Shown one piece after another: positions 1 to 5,981 of a DNA stretch of 11,846 bases. The translations under genes were made by a program, and so were the position numbers. Under the pieces are notes generated by a model that was given only the letters and a program-made list of their open reading frames with translations, was not told the DNA's origin and searched no databases. The stretch comes from Clostridia bacterium (GTDB lineage Bacteria > Bacillota > Clostridia > Oscillospirales > Acutalibacteraceae): positions 1 to 11,846 of the forward strand of contig JAFPBM010000141.1 of the NCBI GenBank assembly GCA_017424125.1, written 5' to 3'. Numbering within the stretch: position 1 is the stretch's first letter; every line of letters begins with the position of its first letter.

Positions 1-35
1 AACAGCATTAAGTAATTAAGGCTAAATTATAAAAT

Positions 36-59
36 AAGCGACTCTGCAAAGAGTCGCTT
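36..59. terminator. Hairpin terminator after rhamnulokinase, possibly bidirectional
   Basis: A 9-bp perfect stem (36-44 paired with 51-59) encloses the 6-base loop TGCAAA. It lies 12 bases past the stop codon of the minus-strand kinase gene, and the minus-strand transcript continues into an A/U-rich run (ATTTTATAATTT). On the plus strand the stem is followed by a T-rich tract (TTGTTTATTTTTT), so it could also stop transcription arriving from the left. Nothing else is recognisable in bases 1-71. Confidence 0.8.
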
Positions 60-71
60 CTTGTTTATTTT

Positions 72-1538
72 TTATTGATACTTTTTGAATGTTTCGAAGT
101 GCTTTTTCCACTCATCGGTTCCGTTCGGCGTAAAGGTTTTGATGTTTGTGCTGTTAATGATAACGTCCTTTGCCTCTGCCTCGTCTTTAATCATGCCAAA
201 CGAAAGCATTTGTACAACAATGTTACCTGTTACGGTAGCCTCTACAGGACCGGCTACAACGGTTTTGCCGCAAGCGTCAGCGGTCATTTGGCAAAGAAGT
301 TCATCTTTGATACCGCCGCCAATCATATAGATTTTTTCAAACTTTTTGCCCGATATATTTTCAAGTTCTTCAATAGCCAAGCGGTATTTCATTGCAAGGC
401 TTTGATAGATACAACGCAAAATTTCGCCCATTCCGTTTGGAACGTACTGACCTGTTTCTTTACAGTAGTTAACAACGCGCTTGGGCATATTTCCGGGAGG
501 ATTAAACACAGGTGCATCGGGGTTAATAAAGCATTTAAACGGCTCTGCTGCGCGAGCGGAGGTTTCCATCTCATCAAACGAAACATTAAGTCCCTGACGT
601 TTCCATTCGCCACGTGACTGTTGGATAAGCCAAAGACCTATTATGTTGCGCAAATAACGGATTTTTCCGTCGTGTGCACCCTCGTTGGTAAAGCCAACGG
701 CACAAGATTCTTCCGTTGTAATCGGCTCGTCATTTACCGTACCGAGAAGCGACCAAGTGCCGCAACTGATATATGCATAGTCCTTTTCCTTTGTGGGAAC
801 GGCACAAACTGCTGATGCAGTATCGTGTGTCGGAGCAGCAATAACGGGTACGCTTTCGCAATGCAGTTCTTCACAAATTTCGGGTAAAAGATTTCCGTAA
901 ACTTCTCCCGGTTTAATCATTTTGGGGAATAAATCTTTTCTTATACCAAGTTTATCGAGAAGTTCACAACTGATTTCTCTCTTTTTAGCATCAAGAATAT
1001 TCGAGGTGGACGCGTTGGTGTATTCAAGGCGTTTTTCACCTGTGAGCATATAAGCAAAAAGGTCGGGCATCATCAAAACTGTTTCTGCCTGTGCCAAAAC
1101 TTCGGGACGGTATTTTGTTAAATAATAAAGTTGATAAAGGGTGTTAAAATTCATCTTCTGTGTACCCGCAATGGAATAAATTTCCTTTTCGGGTAGTATA
1201 GAAAACACCTCTTCGGGAATTCCCTCGGTTCTTGCGTCGCGATAATGTACGGGGTTACATATAAGTTCGCCGTGTTTATTAATAAGACCGAAATCAACGC
1301 CCCAAGTATCGATTGCTATAGAATCAAATCCGCCATCTTGAACAGCGAGAACTATTCCCTGCTTAATTTCGTGGAAAAGTCTTAAAACATCCCAAGAAAG
1401 CATTTTTCCGACAAGAACGGGGTCGTTTGAAAAACGGTGGATTTCCTTTACGTCAATCTTTCCGTCTTTTAGTTCGGCAATCATTGCTCTGCCGCTTGAG
1501 GCGCCAAAATCAAATGCCAAAATTCTTTTTGAACTCAT
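72..1538 (-). CDS. rhaB: Rhamnulokinase (L-rhamnulose kinase)
   Basis: This is a cytoplasmic sugar kinase of the FGGY family that phosphorylates L-rhamnulose with ATP to L-rhamnulose 1-phosphate, the second step of L-rhamnose breakdown. Visible signatures are the N-terminal phosphate-binding stretch DFGASSGR (residues 10-17), TWGVDFG (78-84), YRDARTEG (99-106), HDTASAV with the probable catalytic Asp239, SCGTWSLLG (258-266) and the C-terminal nucleotide-binding loop IGGGIKDELL (406-415). The 488-residue length matches the family (about 489 in E. coli). The start at 1538 is chosen because GGAGGAATAAAA directly precedes that ATG; an in-frame codon 15 residues upstream has no such site and adds a non-homologous tail. 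No other rhamnose genes (isomerase, aldolase, regulator) are in view; they may lie outside the window, so the physiological substrate rests on family resemblance. Confidence is high for the family and good for the substrate. Confidence 0.93.
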   Translation of the reverse strand: MSSKRILAFDFGASSGRAMIAELKDGKIDVKEIHRFSNDPVLVGKMLSWDVLRLFHEIKQGIVLAVQDGGFDSIAIDTWGVDFGLINKHGELICNPVHYRDARTEGIPEEVFSILPEKEIYSIAGTQKMNFNTLYQLYYLTKYRPEVLAQAETVLMMPDLFAYMLTGEKRLEYTNASTSNILDAKKREISCELLDKLGIRKDLFPKMIKPGEVYGNLLPEICEELHCESVPVIAAPTHDTASAVCAVPTKEKDYAYISCGTWSLLGTVNDEPITTEESCAVGFTNEGAHDGKIRYLRNIIGLWLIQQSRGEWKRQGLNVSFDEMETSARAAEPFKCFINPDAPVFNPPGNMPKRVVNYCKETGQYVPNGMGEILRCIYQSLAMKYRLAIEELENISGKKFEKIYMIGGGIKDELLCQMTADACGKTVVAGPVEATVTGNIVVQMLSFGMIKDEAEAKDVIINSTNIKTFTPNGTDEWKKHFETFKKYQ

Positions 1539-1558
1539 TTTTATTCCTCCGATAAATT

Positions 1559-1588
1559 TTGAATATTTTTTTAAATTGGTCACATAAT
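1559..1588 (+). promoter_or_regulatory. Probable sigma-A-type promoter of the DUF378 gene
   Basis: TTGAAT (1559-1564) and CATAAT (1583-1588) are separated by 18 bases and would start transcription near 1595, about 25 bases before the ATG at 1620. A small inverted repeat, TGGTC (1577-1581) and GACCA (1597-1601), brackets the -10 region and could be an operator, though 5-bp arms can arise by chance. No convincing promoter for the divergent rhaB gene was found in the same 81-bp gap. Confidence 0.45.
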
Positions 1589-1619
1589 ATATTTGGGACC
1601 ATAAAAGGAGTTGAAATAT

Positions 1620-1832
1620 ATGCTTGACAGAATTTGTCTTATCCTGACAATAATAGGTTCTCTTAACTGGGGAAGTGTTGGTCTGTTCCAGTTCGACATC
1701 GTTGCTTGGTTGTTCGGCGGTGCCGACGCGCTGATTAGCAGAATTATATACACCGTTATTGCCCTTGCGGGAGTATGGTGCATATCACTCCTCTTCAGAG
1801 AAAGAGAGCACATAGTCAAAGACGTTGACTAA
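1620..1832 (+). CDS. DUF378 family small membrane protein (YuzA-like)
   Basis: This 70-residue protein has two hydrophobic segments (about residues 4-20 and 42-59) and the family-typical stretch GSLNWGSVGLF (13-23), followed by a short amphipathic link and a charged C-terminal tail (REREHIVKDVD). These are hallmarks of the DUF378/YuzA family of small membrane proteins, whose function is unknown. The start at ATG 1620 is preferred because AAAAGGAG (1603-1610) is placed 9 bases before it; a TTG codon at 1611 in the same frame sits directly against that site. The gene stands alone, divergent from rhaB and convergent with the MBL-fold gene, and has its own promoter candidate and terminator, so it is probably a single-gene transcript. 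The family call rests on recognising the motif pattern. No biochemical role can be assigned. Confidence 0.85.
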   Translation: MLDRICLILTIIGSLNWGSVGLFQFDIVAWLFGGADALISRIIYTVIALAGVWCISLLFREREHIVKDVD

Positions 1833-1839
1833 CAAATAT

Positions 1840-1875
1840 GCGGCCCATCACTGATGGGCTGCTTTTGTTTTTTCT
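1840..1875 (+). terminator. Intrinsic terminator of the DUF378 gene, overlapping a convergent CDS
   Basis: A GC-rich stem (1840-1849 paired with 1853-1862, one G-T pair, 3-base loop) is followed by TTTTGTTTTTT on the plus strand, a strong intrinsic terminator 7 bases after the DUF378 stop codon. Bases 1848-1875 are also the last codons and stop of the convergent minus-strand gene. Read on the minus strand, the stem is followed by GCATATTTG, which lacks a good U-run, so it probably serves mainly the plus strand. Confidence 0.85.
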
Positions 1876-2744
1876 AACGATACGGTTTTATCTTTTGTAT
1901 TAAAAACAATATCGCCATTTTCTGCCGTTGTGTACATAACTATACCGCGCTTTTTGATACGGTTGACAAACTCTTCATTCGGGAAAGAATAATCGTTATC
2001 TTTTCCACAAAAACAAACACAGTACTGTGGTGATACGGCATCCAAAAATTCGTCGCAGCCGCTGTTTTTACTTCCGTGATGTGACGCTTTTAGAATATTA
2101 AACCTTGAAATTACGTTATTGTCAAGCATTTTTCTCTCTTCAGTGCTTGAAATATCACCGCCAAAGAAAAACGTAAGTTCGTCACATTCAGCCCCTAAAA
2201 CAAGCGAAGCATTGTTTTCGTTTGCGCTCTGTGGTGTCCACAAAACCGTAAAAGTTGCAGTGCCCATAACGATTTTATCGTTCTTCTTAAGGTAAACAAC
2301 TTTCGTTTCTTTTCGGTCGGTAGCCGATATTATTTCCAAATAAAGCGGGTCTTCCCTGTCGCACACATCAGACAGGTATATATTCTTTACCGAAAAGTTT
2401 TCGAGAACCGTCAAAAGACCGCCGATATGGTCACTATGGAGGTGGCTTAAAACCACGCCTTCAATAGTATCAACACCGTAAAAACGGAGTTTCTTTTCAA
2501 CCTTAAATCCATCGTCAACGTTGTTACCCGCATCAATAAGAAAGAATCTGCCATTGTTTTCAACCAGCGTACAATCCGCCTGTCCAACATCAAGAAAACG
2601 AACGGTGTTTTGCTTATCTTCTATAAAAGCGGATTGCAGTTTTCCGATATAGCCAAGACTATCAGCCAATATTACAATTACCAGCAATAAAACCGTAATT
2701 ACAATCAGAAACAACGGATTCTTAAGTGGACGGTTATTGTTCAT
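1848..2744 (-). CDS. ComEC-type metallo-beta-lactamase-fold hydrolase, membrane-anchored
   Basis: This 298-residue protein has one N-terminal hydrophobic segment (about residues 10-31) followed by a metallo-beta-lactamase domain. The core begins FLDVGQADC (50-58), the form typical of the ComEC/Rec2 C-terminal domain and its stand-alone relatives (COG2333). The metal-binding motif HLHSDHIGG occupies 101-109 (H101, H103, D105, H106), with further likely ligands in FGGDI (D197) and ASHHGSKNSG (H222, H223). It lacks the ComEC competence transmembrane domain, so it is probably a solitary hydrolase facing the outside of the membrane. The substrate is unknown: ComEC domains of this kind are thought to degrade DNA, but other relatives act on different phosphoesters. 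The start overlaps the ftsK stop by 11 bases, implying translational coupling; only a weak AGG site is visible upstream. The last codons form part of the opposing gene's terminator. Confidence 0.85.
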   Translation of the reverse strand: MNNNRPLKNPLFLIVITVLLLVIVILADSLGYIGKLQSAFIEDKQNTVRFLDVGQADCTLVENNGRFFLIDAGNNVDDGFKVEKKLRFYGVDTIEGVVLSHLHSDHIGGLLTVLENFSVKNIYLSDVCDREDPLYLEIISATDRKETKVVYLKKNDKIVMGTATFTVLWTPQSANENNASLVLGAECDELTFFFGGDISSTEERKMLDNNVISRFNILKASHHGSKNSGCDEFLDAVSPQYCVCFCGKDNDYSFPNEEFVNRIKKRGIVMYTTAENGDIVFNTKDKTVSLEKTKAAHQ

Positions 2745-5142
2745 CTGACATAGCCTGACGTTCTTGCAGTTGTGCCCTTGTAATCAAGACCTGACGCGGT
2801 TTTGAACCCTCATACGGACCAACTATTCCGCGCTCTGCCATTTCGTCGATAATTCTTGCCGCACGGGCATAGCCGAGGCGGAGTTTACGCTGTAAAAGTG
2901 ACGTTGATGCCTGTCCTGCATCGACAACAACCTCAATAGCGCTTTGGAGCATTGGGTCATCGCTCGGTCCGTCTTCAGGAAGCCCAGTTTTCTGTTTCTT
3001 TTCAACAGCCGCCTGTCTTTCAATTTCGTTCATAACATCTTCGTCGTAGGTTGTTGTGTGGTCGGCCTTTACGTATTCTACAACGTTTTCAACCTCTTCG
3101 TCGCTTACGAAACAACCTTGAACACGGTTGGGTTTAGTAGCACCGACAGGGTTAAATAACATATCACCGCGGCCAAGAAGTTTCTCTGCGCCACCGACAT
3201 CAAGTATGGTACGGCTATCAACCTGTGAAGATACCATAAACGCAATTCTTGAAGGTACATTCGCCTTAATAAGACCCGTTACAACGTCAACAGAGGGACG
3301 TTGTGTTGCGATTATAAGGTGCATACCTGCGGCACGTGCCTTTTGCGCGATACGGCAGATAGATTCTTCTACCTCATTTGGTGCGGTCATCATAAGGTCT
3401 GCCAACTCGTCAATAATAATAACGATTTGCGGCATTTTTTCTATATCTTCATTAGTTTCAGAAAGTTTATTGTAACCTGCAAGGTCACGTACGTTGTTTT
3501 CGGCAAAAAGTTTATAACGTTTTTCCATTTCGGTAACCGCCCAACCGAGTGCGCCCGAGGCTTTTCTCGGGTCGGTTACAACAGGGACCAAAAGATGTGG
3601 AATTCCGTTATACACACCAAGTTCAACAACCTTGGGGTCAATAAGCAAAAGTTTAACCTCATCGGGCGTAGACTTATAAAGCAAACTTACAATTATCGAG
3701 TTTATGCAAACAGATTTACCCGAACCTGTAGCACCTGCAATAAGTCCGTGAGGCATTTTTGCGATATCCGCAACCACAACGTTACCCGCGATATCACGTC
3801 CGAGTGCTACCGTTAGTTTGCTTTTTGAGTTAGCAAAGGTCGGCGACTCAATAACCTCGCGAACGCATACGCTACAGGTGTTTTTATTTGGTACTTCTAT
3901 GCCGACTGCGGCTTTGTTTGGAATAGGTGCCTCAATACGGACACCCGCAGATGCAAGGTTTAGCGCAATATCGTCGGCAAGGTTTGTAATTTTACTGATT
4001 TTTACGCCCGCACAGGGTTGAAGTTCGTATCTTGTAACGGCAGGGCCGCGACTGATATCGACAATACGCGTTTCAACGCCGAAACTTCTAAGCGTATCAA
4101 CCAGGCGTGTTGCGGTGGAATCAAGGTCGGCACTTGCCGCTTGTGCATCCTCAAATTTCGGTTCGTTTAATAGCGAAATCGGCGGAATTCTATAACCTTC
4201 ATCGGTTATGGAAATGCCGCTGCTGTTTTTAATAGTATTATCTGATTCCTGTTCTTTATTATCCTCTTTTAATTCAGATGCAGGTTCTTCAATTTTTGGT
4301 TTCTCTTCTGATTTAATAACTACGTCTTTTGTTTCAACGTCGTGATACGTGGCAACAACACGCTGTTGCATATCCGTCATATCTTCTTTAACGGGATTGC
4401 GTTCTACCGGTATATCATCAACGGGAATATCAATAAGACGGCTGTTTTTCTTGCGCTCTTTGATTTTACGCAACTGTTCTGCGGTATCGTCCGCCTTTTC
4501 TTCCTCTGTATCAAACGAAGAAATTCTCTCTGCGTAAGCGGTTTCTGCCTGTTCTTTAATTTTGCGAACAGAGCCAAACATTGCCTTAAACAACGCAATT
4601 AATGTAGTGCCGGTTATAAGCATTAAAAATACACAAGAAAGCAAAACAATCGTGATGCCTGCGCCGGTCTTACCAAACGCATTATAAATTGGCGTTCCTA
4701 TAAGTGCGCCGAGGAAACCGCCTCCTTTAATTCCTAATGAATAGGAAGAAACAAGGTGATTCCAAAAGGTTGCGGCAGTATCGCGTTTTGTGAAAATATC
4801 TATTGCGGCGCCGATAAAAACGATAAGCAGTGACGACTCAATCACCTTTGCAGTCAGAGTACCGTAAAGTTTATCAAGCGCGTAAAGCACCGCAACCAAA
4901 CCGATGAGGAACGGCAGAAAAATGGCACAAAAGCCAAATACACCAAACAAAAAATTATGTAAATGAAGCCACAGATTTTCGCCCTTTATGCATACAACAA
5001 AAAGCAAAAATACGGCAACCGCAAACCAAACGATTGACGAAACTTGTCGTCTTCCGTTTTTGATTTCACTTGAGCGTTTTTTGTTCTCAATAGCCGTTGC
5101 GGTAGAACTTTTTTTCGGCCTTCCCCTTTTTTTAGCAGGCAT
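2734..5142 (-). CDS. ftsK: DNA translocase FtsK/SpoIIIE
   Basis: This 802-residue protein is a membrane-anchored hexameric ATPase that pumps chromosomal DNA through the division or sporulation septum. The order is: a basic N-terminal tail containing an AT-hook-like KKRGRPKK (4-11); about four hydrophobic segments (roughly 35-52, 63-89, 99-117, 161-186); a charged Lys/Glu-rich linker (about 190-330); the motor with Walker A GATGSGKS (470-477), IDPK (501-504) and Walker B IVIIIDELADL (573-583); and a C-terminal winged-helix gamma domain (about 728-790) with GPYEGSKPRQV, which recognises the orienting DNA sequences. The length is typical of Firmicutes. The start has AAGGAG 8 bases upstream. It lies 39 bases after tepA, as in Bacillus where tepA precedes spoIIIE, and overlaps the following MBL-fold gene. 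Whether it acts as FtsK, SpoIIIE or both cannot be decided from sequence alone. Confidence 0.97.
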   Translation of the reverse strand: MPAKKRGRPKKSSTATAIENKKRSSEIKNGRRQVSSIVWFAVAVFLLFVVCIKGENLWLHLHNFLFGVFGFCAIFLPFLIGLVAVLYALDKLYGTLTAKVIESSLLIVFIGAAIDIFTKRDTAATFWNHLVSSYSLGIKGGGFLGALIGTPIYNAFGKTGAGITIVLLSCVFLMLITGTTLIALFKAMFGSVRKIKEQAETAYAERISSFDTEEEKADDTAEQLRKIKERKKNSRLIDIPVDDIPVERNPVKEDMTDMQQRVVATYHDVETKDVVIKSEEKPKIEEPASELKEDNKEQESDNTIKNSSGISITDEGYRIPPISLLNEPKFEDAQAASADLDSTATRLVDTLRSFGVETRIVDISRGPAVTRYELQPCAGVKISKITNLADDIALNLASAGVRIEAPIPNKAAVGIEVPNKNTCSVCVREVIESPTFANSKSKLTVALGRDIAGNVVVADIAKMPHGLIAGATGSGKSVCINSIIVSLLYKSTPDEVKLLLIDPKVVELGVYNGIPHLLVPVVTDPRKASGALGWAVTEMEKRYKLFAENNVRDLAGYNKLSETNEDIEKMPQIVIIIDELADLMMTAPNEVEESICRIAQKARAAGMHLIIATQRPSVDVVTGLIKANVPSRIAFMVSSQVDSRTILDVGGAEKLLGRGDMLFNPVGATKPNRVQGCFVSDEEVENVVEYVKADHTTTYDEDVMNEIERQAAVEKKQKTGLPEDGPSDDPMLQSAIEVVVDAGQASTSLLQRKLRLGYARAARIIDEMAERGIVGPYEGSKPRQVLITRAQLQERQAMSDEQ

Positions 5143-5165
5143 TTAGACATCTCCTTTTTATGTAT

Positions 5166-5182
5166 ATGCGCAAAACGCGCAT
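5166..5182. other. Small perfect hairpin between tepA and ftsK
   Basis: ATGCGC (5166-5171) and GCGCAT (5177-5182) pair around a 5-base loop immediately after the tepA stop codon. On the minus strand there is no U-run after it (ATATACATAAAAAGG leads straight into the ftsK ribosome binding site), so it is not a convincing terminator for tepA. On the plus strand it is followed by TAATTATTTTTTT, the layout of a weak terminator for antisense transcription. It may instead be a processing or stability element between the two cistrons. Confidence 0.4.
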
Positions 5183-5859
5183 TAATTATTTTTTTCAATC
5201 ATTTCAGATAGACAAGTTATCGCATCCGACAGGTTACCAAGTTTATCGATAAGCCCTGTAGAAACGGCGTGCTGTCCCTCTATAACAGTACCCATATCGG
5301 TAACGAGTTCACCCGTGTTCATCATTAGTTGCACAAGCACGTTTTCGTCGATTTGGGAATTTTCAGTAACGAACTTTGTAATTCTGTTTTGCATACGCTC
5401 AAAATAATTAAGCGTTTGCGGCACGCCGAGCACGAGACCATTCGTTCGCACGGGATGAATAGTCATTGTAGCAGAACGCACTATAAATGAACGTTTTGCC
5501 GCAACGGCAAGCGGGACACCGATTGAATGACCGCCACCCAAGACAAGTGAAACCGTCGGTTTTTTCATACCTGCAATGAGTTCTGCAATCGCAAGACCGG
5601 CCTCAACGTCGCCACCAACGGTATTAAGAATTATAAGCAGACCGTCAATATCCGTCGACTGTTCTATGCTGACAAGTTGAGGTATAACGTGTTCATACTT
5701 GGTAGTCTTACTTTGCGGCGGTAATATTGAATGTCCCTCAATTTCACCTATAATCGTTAGACAATATATTTTGTGTTTTCCGTCAAACGTGGTGATTGAG
5801 CCCGAATCTTTAATATGCTCCAGCGTATCGTTTTCTTTATTTTCATTTTCATTATTCAT
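5182..5859 (-). CDS. tepA: TepA-like ClpP-fold serine protease
   Basis: This 225-residue protein has the ClpP/crotonase fold. [13 protein letters not shown] (79-91) resembles the ClpP oxyanion-hole loop, GGGHSIG (108-114) carries the probable nucleophile Ser112, and TIHPVR (133-138) carries the probable His135. Asp188 in LVTDMG is a candidate third residue. The long polar N-terminus and the pairing with ftsK fit TepA (YmfB) rather than housekeeping ClpP, which is shorter (about 195 residues) and reads GQAASMGA around the serine. TepA was named for enhancing protein translocation and, as I recall, was later linked to breakdown of spore DNA-binding proteins in Bacillus. The start is ATG 5859, with GGAGGG 7 bases upstream; the in-frame GTG at 5874 lies inside that ribosome binding site and is rejected. 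It is the first gene of a probable tepA-ftsK-MBL operon, directly behind the clpC terminator. The peptidase fold is secure, the cellular role less so. Confidence 0.85.
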   Translation of the reverse strand: MNNENENKENDTLEHIKDSGSITTFDGKHKIYCLTIIGEIEGHSILPPQSKTTKYEHVIPQLVSIEQSTDIDGLLIILNTVGGDVEAGLAIAELIAGMKKPTVSLVLGGGHSIGVPLAVAAKRSFIVRSATMTIHPVRTNGLVLGVPQTLNYFERMQNRITKFVTENSQIDENVLVQLMMNTGELVTDMGTVIEGQHAVSTGLIDKLGNLSDAITCLSEMIEKNN

Positions 5860-5914
5860 AAGTTTTCCCTCCACAAACTATTGTTTGAGAAAAACTTACA
5901 AACATACACAATAT

Positions 5915-5943
5915 ATTATACTATTATATTTTATATATTTCAA
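5915..5943 (-). promoter_or_regulatory. Sigma-A-type promoter of the tepA-ftsK-MBL operon
   Basis: Read on the minus strand, TTGAAA (5938-5943) and a perfect TATAAT (5915-5920) are separated by exactly 17 bases in very A/T-rich DNA. This is the best promoter in the window by consensus. Transcription would begin near 5908, leaving a leader of about 48 bases. The leader contains a short inverted repeat (CAAAC 5874-5878, GTTTG 5883-5887) just upstream of the GGAGGG ribosome binding site. Confidence 0.8.
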
Positions 5944-5948
5944 GCAAT

Positions 5949-5980
5949 AAATAAAGGGTAGTAAAAACCACCCTTTATTT
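5949..5980 (-). terminator. Terminator of the ctsR-mcsA-mcsB-clpC operon
   Basis: An 11-bp stem (5949-5959 paired with 5970-5980) lies immediately after the clpC stop. On the minus strand the GC part GGGT...ACCC is flanked upstream by an A-rich arm and downstream by TTTATTTATTG. The A and U tracts form the outer stem, as is common in Firmicutes terminators. It separates the stress operon from the tepA promoter, although some read-through cannot be excluded. Confidence 0.8.
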
Positions 5981-5981
5981 T

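Noticed and set aside
75..617. Long plus-strand open frame of about 180 residues opposite rhaB
   Set aside because: It lies wholly antisense to a clear rhamnulokinase, has no ribosome binding site and no recognisable motif.
1580..1819. Minus-strand open frame opposite DUF378
   Set aside because: It has no ribosome binding site and no homology pattern, while the plus-strand frame has a strong site and family motifs.
5860..5874. GTG start extending TepA by 5 residues
   Set aside because: The GTG falls within the GTGGAGGG sequence that serves as ribosome binding site for the ATG at 5859.
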